Assembly (NCBI GenBank): GCA_035536185.1
Contig: DATLOM010000028.1
Span: 1-64,000 of the forward strand
Direction of reading: 5' to 3'
Length of the DNA: 64,000 nucleotides
From: GCA-2861595 sp035536185
GTDB taxonomy: Bacteria; Actinomycetota; Acidimicrobiia; Acidimicrobiales; GCA-2861595
Part shown: piece by piece, positions 1 to 8,024 of the stretch
Layout: every line of letters starts with the position of its first letter
Position numbering within the stretch: position 1 is the first letter of the stretch
Position numbers and translations under genes: made by a program
Notes under the pieces: generated by a model
Database searches by the model: none
The model's input: the letters and a program-made list of their open reading frames with translations, nothing else
What the model was told of the DNA's origin: nothing

Positions 1-1813
1 AGCAGAAGATCCCGCCGTCGCGGGCGACGAAGCGGTAGCCGCCGCCGCTGCGGGAGGGGGCCATGCCGACGATCGGCTGCTGCAGGGCGATGCCTCCAGT
101 CGAGCCGTAGAAGGGCATGCCGTAGGAGAAGATGCCGCCGTCGCTGGCCACGAGCCAGTAGCCCTGCCCCTGCAGGCCCGCCGCCATGCCCACCACCGGC
201 GCGTTCAGGGGGATCCCTCCCGTAGAGCCGTAGAACCGGGCGTCGCCATAGGCGAAGATCCCGCCGTCGGAGGCCACCAGCCAGTAGCCCAGGCCGGTCG
301 GCGAGGCGGCCATCCCCACCACGGGCTTGTTCAGGCGAGTGCCGCCGGTCGACCCGTAGAACCTGGCGTCGCCAAAGGCGAAGATGCCCCCGTCGACGGC
401 AACCAGCCAGTAGCCGTTCCCGCTCGGCGTCGCCGCCATCCCGACTATGGGCTGGTTGAGCTTCAGGGCGCCGGTGGAGCCGGCGAACTTGGCGTCGCCG
501 AAGGCGAACACGCCGCCGTCGCGCGCCACCAGGAAATAGCCGTTCCCGGTGGGCGTTCCGTCCATGCTCACGATGGGCTGGTTGAGCTTGGTCGCTCCCG
601 TGGAGCCGGTGAACCTGGCCTCGCCGAAGGCGAAGATGCCCCCGTCGGAGGCGACCAGCCAGTACCCCTTGTTCCCGGGGGCGGCGGCCATGCCGACGAT
701 CGGTTGGTTCAGCTTGATGGCGCCGGTGGACCCCTTGAACTCGGCGTCGCCGAAGGCGAAGATCCCGCCGTCCCTGGCCACCAGCCAGTACCCGGTGGCC
801 GCCGGCGGGGGCGGCGCCGCCGCTCGCTGCCAGACCACCCGCACTACGTCCACGTCGTCGTTGGCGGCAACGGGCTTGCCGTCGTTGGCGGTGGGGTCCA
901 CCAACCCCTCGTTGCCACAGGTGCCGCCGTCGCGGGTGCCGGCGAATGCCGGTGGAGCGGCCGAGGTCCACACGCAGAGCAGATCGACGCCCTCCTTTAG
1001 CTGGCTGTAGCCGAGCGCGCAGGTGCCGGCGCCGGGCACGCCCGCGCTCTTGGTGACGCAGCTCCCGTCGGGGTTGCCGGCCGGTTGAGGGCCGGGATTG
1101 TTCCCGTCCCCGTCGGAGACGGAGAGGTCGAAGAACTCGAACTTGACCTCTATACCAGGGGCCGGATTCCCGTTGATGTCGTAGGCCGTGGCCGTGAAGG
1201 TGGCCTGGCGCCCCGGCTCGACCCGCTGATCGTCGGCCACCACGTCGACGCCGCCGCCCTGCCAGCTGGCCTTGACCACGTCGGTCTGGTCCGGCTCCGT
1301 CGTGGCGCCGTCCTCAACCGTCTCGCCGATGCTTGTGCAGGCCGTGGCGTCGCTCTCGTTCTCGTCCTGCCCGATGCAGTCTGCGCTGGCCTGGTCGGCC
1401 GCGTCCCTGTTGGCCAGGCGGGCTTCGGTCGTGTCGTGGTGGCCGTCGATCCAGGCCCGGAACACCTTGTCCACGGCAGTGGCCGAGCTGGCCGTCGTCT
1501 CACAGGTGCTGGCACCGGCGGGGACGGTGCAGGTCGTGCTGCTGAGCGCGGCCGGCGAGGCGGGCTGCTCGCTGAACTGGATGACCACCGGGTTGATGGG
1601 GTCCGCCACCGCCACCCGGGTCACGGCGCCCGTGAACAGCTGGGCCCGGAGCTTCAGGACGCCGCTCAACGGCACCACGCTCACCTCGGGCGTCACCTGG
1701 AGGAACTGCCCCAGGCTGTGGCCGGCCGCGGCCGGCGGGGCCGACGGCACCGGCGCCACCAGCACCGCGGCAGAGAGAAGAACGGTCAGGACGGTCAGCT
1801 TGACGGCGCGCAC
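1..1813 (-). CDS. Secreted protein with GYWLVA/DGGIFAFGDA repeats (3' end outside window)
   Basis: A GTG start at 1813 gives a signal peptide (VRAVKLTVLTVLLSAAVLVA, then PAAAG). About 230 residues follow that contain an Ig-like or invasin-like stretch with paired Cys. Then come six full 42-residue repeats and part of a seventh at the window edge. Each repeat reads roughly GYWLVAxDGGIFAFGDAxF, then GSTG, then LNQPIVGMAATPxG. Such repeats are common in secreted proteins of Acidimicrobiia and some other actinobacteria and are thought to form a beta-propeller-like surface module. No catalytic residues are visible. The frame is open to base 2, so the C terminus is missing. The start is supported by the signal peptide and an in-frame stop about 70 bases upstream. 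The function is unknown, and a role in surface display or adhesion is inference. Confidence 0.85.
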   Translation of the reverse strand, partial: MRAVKLTVLTVLLSAAVLVAPVPSAPPAAAGHSLGQFLQVTPEVSVVPLSGVLKLRAQLFTGAVTRVAVADPINPVVIQFSEQPASPAALSSTTCTVPAGASTCETTASSATAVDKVFRAWIDGHHDTTEARLANRDAADQASADCIGQDENESDATACTSIGETVEDGATTEPDQTDVVKASWQGGGVDVVADDQRVEPGRQATFTATAYDINGNPAPGIEVKFEFFDLSVSDGDGNNPGPQPAGNPDGSCVTKSAGVPGAGTCALGYSQLKEGVDLLCVWTSAAPPAFAGTRDGGTCGNEGLVDPTANDGKPVAANDDVDVVRVVWQRAAAPPPPAATGYWLVARDGGIFAFGDAEFKGSTGAIKLNQPIVGMAAAPGNKGYWLVASDGGIFAFGEARFTGSTGATKLNQPIVSMDGTPTGNGYFLVARDGGVFAFGDAKFAGSTGALKLNQPIVGMAATPSGNGYWLVAVDGGIFAFGDARFYGSTGGTRLNKPVVGMAASPTGLGYWLVASDGGIFAYGDARFYGSTGGIPLNAPVVGMAAGLQGQGYWLVASDGGIFSYGMPFYGSTGGIALQQPIVGMAPSRSGGGYRFVARDGGIFC

Positions 1814-1877
1814 GAAGCCGAGGGTACCGCCGCCCCCGGCCCGCCGAGCGGCACCCGAGAAGGCACAACTTGTGCTT

Positions 1878-2123
1878 CTACAGGTCCTCGGGAGGGGCGG
1901 GAGCGAGCCGCTCGATGCGGTCCTGGATGCGGGCCAGTCGCTCCGTGGCCTGGGCGTGCAGGTGCCCGGCCCGCTCGTAGAGGTCGACGGCCTCTTCGAT
2001 CCCGACGTCGCCGTCGGCCATGCGGGAGGTGAGCTGCTCGAGGGCGTCGACCAGCTGCTCGTAGGTCATGGAGGACACGTCGCCGTCGCCGGCGCCGGCG
2101 CCGGCGCGCGCCGTCTCGCTCAC
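1878..2123 (-). CDS. xseB: Exodeoxyribonuclease VII small subunit
   Basis: An 81-residue protein with the XseB core MTYEQLVDALEQLTSRMADG, then GIEEAVDLYERAGHLHAQA and a basic/acidic helical tail. XseB is the small subunit that assembles on XseA to make exonuclease VII, which degrades single-stranded DNA to oligonucleotides. The GTG at 2123 is chosen because it overlaps the xseA stop by four bases (GTGA), the usual arrangement. GTG at 2078 or ATG at 2069 would give shorter forms lacking the variable N terminus. It is the last gene of the xseA-xseB pair. Confidence 0.93.
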   Translation of the reverse strand: MSETARAGAGAGDGDVSSMTYEQLVDALEQLTSRMADGDVGIEEAVDLYERAGHLHAQATERLARIQDRIERLAPAPPEDL

Positions 2124-3403
2124 CTGGACGGGTGCGCCTCGTGCACGACGGCATCCAGGCGGCCTCGGGCCAGCTGCACCTGGACATGGTCGCCCGGCCC
2201 CACCTGCCCGGCGGCCCGGACGACCGAACCGTCGGCCGACCTCACCACGGCGTAGCCCCGCTCGAGCACCCGCGCCGGCGACAGGGCGTCGAGATGGCGA
2301 CGGGCGCCGGCCAGGCGTTCCCCCTCGTGGCGGGCCCGGCGGGCCACGGAGTGGCGCCAGTCGATCCGGGCCAGGCGACCTCCCGCGGCAGCCACGGTGC
2401 GGGCGGGGTGCACGAGATGCAACCGGGAGCGGGCCTCGATCAGGCGACGCTCGGCCCGCGCCACCCCCGCCTCCAGCGCCCTGTCCCGGTCGACCCGGGC
2501 CAGGCGGGTGCCGGCCGCCTCCGCCCGCTGCTCGAGGGCCTGGCGGGCGCGGGCCTGGAGCACCTCCAGCTCGGCCTCCAGCTCGGCCCGGGCCGGGACC
2601 ACGGCGGCGGCAGCCAGCGAAGGGGTGCCGCAGCGGAGGTCGGCCACCTCGTCGCACAGGGGCCGGTCGCCCTCGTGGCCCACGGCCGAGACGACCGGAG
2701 TGGTGCAGGCGCAGATGGCCCGGCACAACGCCTCGTCGCTGAAGGGCAGGAGCTGGGCGGCGTCGCCGCCACCGCGCGCCAGGACGATGATCTCCACCTC
2801 GGGACGGCCGTCGAGGATCGCCAGCGCGGCGATCATGGCGTCGGCCGCCCCCGCACCCGACACGTTGGTGGGGACGTAGGCCATGGGGTAACCGGGGAAG
2901 CGGACGGCGACCACCGACTCGATGTCGCCCCTCACCGCCGCCTCTGTCCCGCACACCACGCCGATCGTCGCCGGCAGGCGCGGGAGGGCCCGCCGGGGCC
3001 GGTCGAGCAGCCCCTCGGCCTCCAGGCGCCGGCGCCGGTCGGCGACAGCCGCGGCGATGGCGCCCTCCCCCACCGGGGCCACCTCTTCCGCCACCAGCTG
3101 GAGCTGCCCCCGCTCGGCCAGCCACGCCACCACACCGGTCACGAGCACCCGCTCACCGGCGACGGCTCGGCACCGGGCGGCGCGGGCGGCAGGGGAACGA
3201 ACCGACACCTGCACGGTGCGGTCACGAAGCGTGAAGTAGGTGCCTCCGGGGTGCTGGCGGGGCATCACGACCTCACCCTCCACGGCGACCCGACCCATTC
3301 CGCCGACCGAGCGCGCTATCTCGGAGCTGAGCCGCACCAGGCTGAGCCGGCGAGCTTCGCCCTGCGGCCCCTGGGCCTCGTCGAAGAGCCGAAGCCGCTC
3401 CAC
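2120..3403 (-). CDS. xseA: Exodeoxyribonuclease VII large subunit
   Basis: A 427-residue XseA. The N-terminal OB-fold (about residues 15-115) carries VAVEGEVVMPRQHPGGTYFTL. The catalytic domain follows with GVVCGTEAAVRGDIESV, IIVLARGGGDAAQLLPFSDE and VSAVGHEGDRPLCDEVADLR with CGTPSLAAA. The RGGG and GHExD motifs match the active-site region of the family. The usual VQG motif before the catalytic block reads NVSG here. With XseB it forms exonuclease VII for mismatch repair and recombination clean-up. The C-terminal helical region (about 270-340) is rich in Arg, Glu and Ala, as expected for the coiled-coil stalk. It is co-transcribed with xseB. Confidence 0.95.
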   Translation of the reverse strand: MERLRLFDEAQGPQGEARRLSLVRLSSEIARSVGGMGRVAVEGEVVMPRQHPGGTYFTLRDRTVQVSVRSPAARAARCRAVAGERVLVTGVVAWLAERGQLQLVAEEVAPVGEGAIAAAVADRRRRLEAEGLLDRPRRALPRLPATIGVVCGTEAAVRGDIESVVAVRFPGYPMAYVPTNVSGAGAADAMIAALAILDGRPEVEIIVLARGGGDAAQLLPFSDEALCRAICACTTPVVSAVGHEGDRPLCDEVADLRCGTPSLAAAAVVPARAELEAELEVLQARARQALEQRAEAAGTRLARVDRDRALEAGVARAERRLIEARSRLHLVHPARTVAAAGGRLARIDWRHSVARRARHEGERLAGARRHLDALSPARVLERGYAVVRSADGSVVRAAGQVGPGDHVQVQLARGRLDAVVHEAHPSR

Positions 3404-3489
3404 GGGGCGAGCCTACGGTCAGGAGAGGTGAGGCGGCAGCCACTCTGGGTAAGAAGCACAGGGCGGCGCCGGCGACCGAAGGAGTACTG

Positions 3490-3933
3490 GTGACCATGAG
3501 GATGACCCTCGAGCTGGACCTCCCCCGCGACAGCCTCACCATCCCCCTGGCCCGCCACCTGGCCAGGAACACGATGCGCGAGATCGGCGTCGACGACGAC
3601 TGCGTCGGCGACGTGGAGGTGGCGCTGACCGAGGCCTGCACCAACGTCCTCGACCACTCAGGTCCTGGCGACGCCTACCAGGTGGAGTTCGTCATCGACG
3701 GCCATGCCTGCTCGATCCGCATCGTCGACGTGGGCGACGGCTTCGACAGCACCGAGGCCGGAACCGTCCCGGCTGCTGCCGGTGCGGAGAGCGGGCGGGG
3801 CATCGCCCTGATGCGGGCGCTGGTGGACCAGGTGGAGTTCGAATCCGGCAGACAGGCGGGCACCGTGGTCCTCCTGCACAAGAACCTCGTCTACGCCGAA
3901 GGCTCCCCGGCCAACAAGCTCATCACCGACTGA
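3490..3933 (+). CDS. RsbW-like anti-sigma factor / serine kinase (HATPase_c_2)
   Basis: A 147-residue single-domain GHKL ATPase. The N-box EACTNVLDHS, the G1 box DVGDGFD and the G2 box GRGIALMRAL are all present, so it should bind ATP. Proteins of this size and layout act as anti-sigma factors that bind an alternative sigma factor and phosphorylate a STAS-domain antagonist. A STAS protein lies 0.6 kb downstream on the other strand (4573-4938), and a PP2C phosphatase of the RsbU type lies at 34737-35990. Either could be a partner, but no sigma factor gene is nearby. The GTG at 3490 follows a GAAGGAG ribosome site. Its 3' end overlaps the convergent gene by 11 bases. Confidence 0.85.
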   Translation: MTMRMTLELDLPRDSLTIPLARHLARNTMREIGVDDDCVGDVEVALTEACTNVLDHSGPGDAYQVEFVIDGHACSIRIVDVGDGFDSTEAGTVPAAAGAESGRGIALMRALVDQVEFESGRQAGTVVLLHKNLVYAEGSPANKLITD

Positions 3934-4222
3934 GGCGCTTCACGCTGGCCAGCACCTTGGCGTGCCCGGTCCGCGCCTCCTCCTCGGTGCCGTACCGGCG
4001 GCTGTACTGGTCCATGCGCCCCCCGAACACCACCGTCTCGAAGAGCACGGGCTCGGCGCTGCGGAAGCTGTGGTCGAAACCCAGCCACACGGTCGCCACC
4101 TCCACGCTTCCCACCCAGTCCCTCGCCACCACCCGGTACGCCGGGTCCTGGCTCAGCCGCACCATCTCGGCCACGTCGATCGGGCGTCCCTCGCGGTCGA
4201 ACCACAGGCCCTCGGGAAGCAT
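3923..4222 (-). CDS. Small conserved-looking hypothetical protein
   Basis: A 99-residue soluble protein, MLPEGLWFDREGRPIDVAEM and onward, ending in HAKVLASVKRLSR. It has no signal peptide, membrane segment or recognised motif. Composition (Trp, Phe, Tyr and charged residues well spread) and third-position GC look like a real gene, and its start lies next to the divergent ferredoxin gene. The fragments YRVVARDWVGSVEVATVWLG and FDHSF, and a TEEEARTGHAKVL helix, suggest a small alpha/beta fold. The function is not recognised. The last 11 bases overlap the end of the convergent anti-sigma gene. Confidence 0.7.
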   Translation of the reverse strand: MLPEGLWFDREGRPIDVAEMVRLSQDPAYRVVARDWVGSVEVATVWLGFDHSFRSAEPVLFETVVFGGRMDQYSRRYGTEEEARTGHAKVLASVKRLSR

Positions 4223-4272
4223 GGCGGCTCGTTTCTACCGCCGGTCTGGCGTCAGTGGCGAGCGGAGGCTCT

Positions 4273-4557
4273 ATGCTGCGCGTGATGAACGTCTGGATCG
4301 ATGCCGACCTCTGCACCGGCGACGGCATCTGCGCCGAGATCGCCCCCGCCGTGTTCTTCATGGAGGACGACGGGCTCGCCTACGTGAAGGAGAGCAAGGA
4401 GCACTTCCCGGATCTCTCGGCCGACCGCCTGTTCAACGAACAGAAGGGCAAGGGGGGCACGGCCAACGGGCTGGGCCGGATCCCGGATGCGCTTCTGGAC
4501 GATGTCGTCGAGGCGGCCGAGGAGTGCCCCGGGGAGTGCATCTTCATCGAACCATGA
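4273..4557 (+). CDS. Small ferredoxin, 3Fe-4S or 4Fe-4S type
   Basis: A ferredoxin of about 90-94 residues. The N-terminal cluster motif is CTGDGICAEIAP, in which the central Cys of a CxxCxxC is replaced by Asp. The C-terminal Cys pair is ECPGEC. This is the pattern of actinobacterial 3Fe-4S ferredoxins that feed cytochrome P450s or oxygenases, with one extra C-terminal Cys. A GGAGG ribosome site at 4264-4268 lies four bases before ATG 4273. ATG 4285 (MNVWIDADLC) is the alternative and fits family N termini. No P450 gene is in the window, so the redox partner is unknown. Confidence 0.85.
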   Translation: MLRVMNVWIDADLCTGDGICAEIAPAVFFMEDDGLAYVKESKEHFPDLSADRLFNEQKGKGGTANGLGRIPDALLDDVVEAAEECPGECIFIEP

Positions 4558-4572
4558 CCTGAACGGCGGGTT

Positions 4573-4938
4573 TCAGGCCGCCGGCTCTGTGAGGCAGGCT
4601 TCGATGGCCGCTTCTCGGGTGGGATGGATCGGGAAGACGTCGTCTAGGCGGGTGATCTCGAACGGCCCCCTGATGTTGACCTGGTGGTCGGCTATGACCA
4701 GGCAGAGGCTCTTGTCGCCTGCGGCCAGCCGCTTGCGGGCGGCGATCAGGCAGCCGAGACCGATCGACTCGATGAAGGTGACCGAGGCGAGGTCGACCAC
4801 GACCCGCCGCACGCCCGTCTCGGCCAGCGCCAGGAGCTTCTCCTTGAGAACCGGTGCGGTGGCGGCATCGATCTCGCCGGTGACCACGACCACGGCCTGG
4901 TCCCCCACAACCTCTGCGTCCACCTCGAACTCGTCCAT
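4573..4938 (-). CDS. STAS-domain anti-sigma factor antagonist
   Basis: A 121-residue single STAS domain: VVVVTGEIDAATAPVLKEKL, then VVVDLASVTFIESIGLGCLI, then an amphipathic C-terminal helix. The phosphoserine region normally reads D-S-S/T-G. Here it is E-S-I-G, so the serine is kept but the residue before it is Glu. Such proteins bind GHKL anti-sigma kinases in partner-switching modules, and the RsbW-like gene at 3490 is the nearest candidate. It stands alone, upstream of (in transcription, separate from) the histidine kinase gene that ends at 5007. Confidence 0.85.
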   Translation of the reverse strand: MDEFEVDAEVVGDQAVVVVTGEIDAATAPVLKEKLLALAETGVRRVVVDLASVTFIESIGLGCLIAARKRLAAGDKSLCLVIADHQVNIRGPFEITRLDDVFPIHPTREAAIEACLTEPAA

Positions 4939-5006
4939 TACTGCCCCCGATGCTCGGCCGAACCCATCCTATCGAGGCCGTTCGCCGGCTGCTCGTTCGA
5001 GTGGGA

Positions 5007-6221
5007 TCAGTTTTGACGACCCCCTCCTCGTTCACCGGACGAGGGAATGGTCACGCTGATCTCGAGCCCCCCCTCGCCGAAGGCCCGGGCCCGGACCTGC
5101 CCGCCGTGGGCCAGTGCCACGGCCCTCACGATGGACAGCCCCAGGCCGGCGCCACGCCTCGACGTCGTCCGATCGGCCCCTAGGCGGCGGAAGGGCTCGA
5201 AGAGGGAGTCGACCTCCTCGGGTGGCACGACTTCGCCGGTGTTGGCCACCCGCAACAGGGCCTGATCGCCGGCCAGTCCCGTGGTGACGTGGACCCACCC
5301 CTCGCGGCGGTTGTAGCGGATGGCGTTGTCCACCAGGTTGGTGGCCAGCTGCTCGAGCAGGGCGGCGTCGCCCATGACCGGCGCCGGGTCCAGGACCCGC
5401 TCGATGCGCACATCCAGCGCCCCGGCTTCGGTACCGGCCTGGGCCAGCGCCACCTCGGCGGCGGCGGCCAGGTCGGCCTCCTCCACGTGCTCGAGCTGGC
5501 GCTCGCTGCCGGCGAGGGTGAGCAGGCTGTCGATGAGCCGCTCACTGCGGGCGATGGCCTGGCCCATCCGCGCGCCCATGGAGCGCATCTGCTCGGCGGT
5601 GGCGGCGGGATCGGCCATCGTGACCTCCAGCTCGGCCCTCATGATGGCCAGCGGCGTGCGCAGCTCGTGGGAGGCGTTGGCCACGAAGCGGCGCTGGCTG
5701 TCGAAGGCGGCATCGAGACGCCCGAGCATGGCGTCGAAGGTGTCGGCCAGCTCCTTCAGCTCGTCGTCGGGGCCGTCCAGGGCGATGCGTTCGTGCAGGT
5801 TCCGCTCGGACAGGCGCCGGGCCGTGGCGCTCATGTCCTTGAGCGGGCGCAACACCCGCCCGGCCATGAGCCACCCCAGGCCCACCGACACGACCGCCAT
5901 GATCCCGAGCGCAGAGGCCGACTGCACCACCAGCTGGTGCAGCGCCTTGTCCCTCACCTTTTGTGGGAGGTCCCGCAGCTCTTCGGGCGCGATGGGCTCT
6001 CCGTTGACGACTATCTCCGGGCCCAGCGGGCCCTCGAACACCTGACCGGGCGGTGGGAAGGTCAGATGGCCTTCACTGGGAACGGGGGCGCGGAACACGA
6101 CCTGGTCCACCGGGAGGTTCCGGCGCACCATGGCGTAGTTGAGGGTGAGGAGCACGGCGCCGGCCAGCACGAAGAGGGCGCCGTAGACGAGGGTCAGGCG
6201 GAGACGGACCGTGGTTCGCAT
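5007..6221 (-). CDS. Membrane sensor histidine kinase (HAMP, HisKA, HATPase)
   Basis: A 404-residue kinase. Membrane segments lie at about 10-31 and 99-121 and enclose a periplasmic loop of about 70 residues rich in Pro and Glu. A HAMP linker follows (GRVLRPLKDMSATARRLSER). The phospho-acceptor region is RRFVANASHELRTPLAIMRA with His185. The N-box is LATNLVDNAIRYN, and the G2 box GAGLGLSIVRAVALAHGGQV is intact. It lies 15 bases downstream of the response regulator gene and is very likely co-transcribed with it. The divergent efflux-type operon at 7036 is the natural candidate target. Confidence 0.93.
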   Translation of the reverse strand: MRTTVRLRLTLVYGALFVLAGAVLLTLNYAMVRRNLPVDQVVFRAPVPSEGHLTFPPPGQVFEGPLGPEIVVNGEPIAPEELRDLPQKVRDKALHQLVVQSASALGIMAVVSVGLGWLMAGRVLRPLKDMSATARRLSERNLHERIALDGPDDELKELADTFDAMLGRLDAAFDSQRRFVANASHELRTPLAIMRAELEVTMADPAATAEQMRSMGARMGQAIARSERLIDSLLTLAGSERQLEHVEEADLAAAAEVALAQAGTEAGALDVRIERVLDPAPVMGDAALLEQLATNLVDNAIRYNRREGWVHVTTGLAGDQALLRVANTGEVVPPEEVDSLFEPFRRLGADRTTSRRGAGLGLSIVRAVALAHGGQVRARAFGEGGLEISVTIPSSGERGGGRQN

Positions 6222-6236
6222 GCTGGGAGTCCCTGC

Positions 6237-6890
6237 TCAGATCCGGTAGCCGGCGCCGACGACGGTGTGGATGAGAGGCGGCTCACCCAGCTTGCGGCGC
6301 AGGTTGGCGACGGTGACCCGCACGGTGTTGGTGAAGGGATCGGCATGCTCGTCCCACACCCGCTCGAGTAGCTCCTCGGCGCTGACGATGGCGCCGTCGG
6401 CGGCCAGCAGCACCTCGAGGACCCCCAGCTCCTTGCGGGCCAGGACCACCGGCCGCCCGGCCCGGGTGGCCAGGCCCCGGGCCGAGTCGAGGGTGACGCC
6501 TGCACGAGCCAGCACGGGCGGCAGTGGCGCCTGGGCCCGGCGGGCGAGGGCTCTGACCCGCGCCACCACCTCGGCGAAGGCGAACGGCTTCCCCAGGTAG
6601 TCGTCGGCGCCCAGCATTAGCCCTTCGACGCGGGAGTCGACCGTGCCCGACGCCGTGAGCATGAGGATCCTCGGGGGGTTGGTCTGCTCGATGAGCTGCC
6701 GGCAGACGTCGTCGCCGTGGACGCGGGGAAGGTCGCGGTCGAGGACGACCACTTCGTAGCGGTTGACGGCGGCCTTCTCGAGGGCCTCGGCCCCGTCCAT
6801 GGCGACGTCGACGGCCATGCCCTCCCGCCGCAGGCCGCGGGCGATGGCGTCGGCCAGGAGCTCCTCGTCCTCCACGACCAGCACGCGCAC
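6237..6890 (-). CDS. OmpR/PhoB-family response regulator
   Basis: A 217-residue regulator. The receiver domain (1-118) has the acidic pocket VVEDEE, phospho-acceptor Asp51 (VVVLDRDLPR), the conserved Thr in MLTASGT and Lys in LGKPFAF. The winged-helix DNA-binding domain (about 128-217) ends in the typical RVTVANLRRKLGEPP and VGAGYRI. The GTG at 6890 is chosen because MRVLVVEDEE is the normal family start and a GGGAG ribosome site lies about 10 bases upstream. It pairs with the kinase gene that follows. It is divergent from the lipoprotein/ABC efflux operon, whose shared upstream region probably holds its binding sites. Confidence 0.93.
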   Translation of the reverse strand: MRVLVVEDEELLADAIARGLRREGMAVDVAMDGAEALEKAAVNRYEVVVLDRDLPRVHGDDVCRQLIEQTNPPRILMLTASGTVDSRVEGLMLGADDYLGKPFAFAEVVARVRALARRAQAPLPPVLARAGVTLDSARGLATRAGRPVVLARKELGVLEVLLAADGAIVSAEELLERVWDEHADPFTNTVRVTVANLRRKLGEPPLIHTVVGAGYRI

Positions 6891-6912
6891 CCTGTGATTC
6901 TCCCGCAGTCGA

Positions 6913-6972
6913 CATAAAGCCGGCAGAAAGAACGCCGCCGGCACCGGCGCCCGCTTGAACGCCAGGTTTATG
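6913..6972. promoter_or_regulatory. Possible operator region between regulator and efflux operon
   Basis: The 145-base gap between the divergent regulator (start 6890) and lipoprotein (start 7036) genes holds CATAAA at 6913-6918 and its inverted copy TTTATG at 6967-6972, 48 bases apart. These are AT-rich islands in very GC-rich DNA. They could be divergent -10 elements or half-sites for the regulator. No clear -35 boxes were found, so this is a weak call. Confidence 0.25.
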
Positions 6973-7035
6973 CGGTGAGGCGTACCACTCGTCCTGAACG
7001 ACATCCCCATCACACCGAACCGGAGGAGACCCGCC

Positions 7036-8016
7036 ATGAACCTGACGCCCCGATCCGTCGCCGCCGCCATGAGCCTGACCCTCGCCACCGCCACCTTCCT
7101 CGGTGCGTGCGGTGGCGGCAGCGGCTCGTCGGCCGCCAAGGCGAAGGCCAAGCCGACGTCCATCGAGGACGCCCTTGGGATGGACGAGGCCAGCATGCAG
7201 GCCCGCGAGGCCAAGGTCCAGGAGGAGGTTCGTCGCTGCATGCAGGCCGAGGGGTTCGACTACGTGCCGATGGACCCGTCCCAGCAGCACCTGGTCCGCA
7301 TCGGGCCGGGTGGGGGCAACGACGACAAGGAGTTCCGCCGCACCAAGGGGTACGGCATCAGCACCGTGCTGGGCGAGGGCTTCGGCGGGGAGGGAGGCGC
7401 CGGCCGCACCGACCCGAACCAGAAGATCCGGGAGGCGCTGTCGGAGGAGGATCGAAAGGCCTACGACCGGGCGCTGTTCGGCGCGGGGGTCGAGGGGGCC
7501 GGCGGCCCGGGCGGCGGCATCATCGTCCGGGAGGGCCCGGGCGTGGAAGGCAGAGACGCTTCCCCGGGCGGGAAGGTCGACGGCGGCTGCCTGCAGGCGG
7601 CCAACAAAAAGGTCGGCGGCGACAACTTCGAGAAGGTGGGGCCCGAGCTTCAGGAGCTGGAGGAGAGGGTCCGCTCCGATGCCCGGATGGTGAAGGCCGA
7701 CGCCGCCTGGTCCCGTTGCATGGCCGGCGCCGGCTACGACTTCGAGCGGCCCGAGGACATCCCGCCGGCCTTGTTCGAACGCATGAACAAGCTGGCCGGC
7801 GCGCCCGAGTCGGGCAGCGGCTTCGTGAGCCCCCCCGATCCCGACAGCCCGGAGCTGGCCGAGCTGCAGCGCGACGAGCTGGCCATGGCCAAGGCGGACG
7901 ACGAGTGCTCGGAACGCACCGGGCGTGGAGCGGTGGCCAAGAAGGTGCGGGCCGAGGCGGAGCGCCGTTTCCTGGAGGAGAACCCCGACTTCGGCTCCGA
8001 GTCGAGTGGGAGGTGA
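7036..8016 (+). CDS. Secreted lipoprotein of unknown function, first gene of efflux operon
   Basis: A 326-residue protein. The signal sequence ends in the lipobox FLGAC, so the mature protein should be lipid-anchored at a Cys near residue 25. The rest is Gly-, Lys- and Glu-rich with two similar Cys-containing segments, EEVRRCMQAEGFDYVPM (about 66-82) and DAAWSRCMAGAGYDFERP (about 220-237), plus further Cys that could form disulfides. The segment C-M-x-x-x-G-[FY]-D-[YF] thus appears twice and suggests an internal duplication. A good ribosome site (GGAGGAG) lies before ATG 7036. It is followed after 8 bases by the adaptor gene, so it is probably an accessory lipoprotein of that transporter. Confidence 0.8.
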   Translation: MNLTPRSVAAAMSLTLATATFLGACGGGSGSSAAKAKAKPTSIEDALGMDEASMQAREAKVQEEVRRCMQAEGFDYVPMDPSQQHLVRIGPGGGNDDKEFRRTKGYGISTVLGEGFGGEGGAGRTDPNQKIREALSEEDRKAYDRALFGAGVEGAGGPGGGIIVREGPGVEGRDASPGGKVDGGCLQAANKKVGGDNFEKVGPELQELEERVRSDARMVKADAAWSRCMAGAGYDFERPEDIPPALFERMNKLAGAPESGSGFVSPPDPDSPELAELQRDELAMAKADDECSERTGRGAVAKKVRAEAERRFLEENPDFGSESSGR

Positions 8017-8024
8017 GTCTTCCT

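Noticed and set aside
549..1010. Plus-strand frames opposite the repeat protein
   Set aside because: They repeat with the same 126-base period as the minus-strand GYWLVA units and have no ribosome site; the minus frame has a signal peptide and a known repeat.
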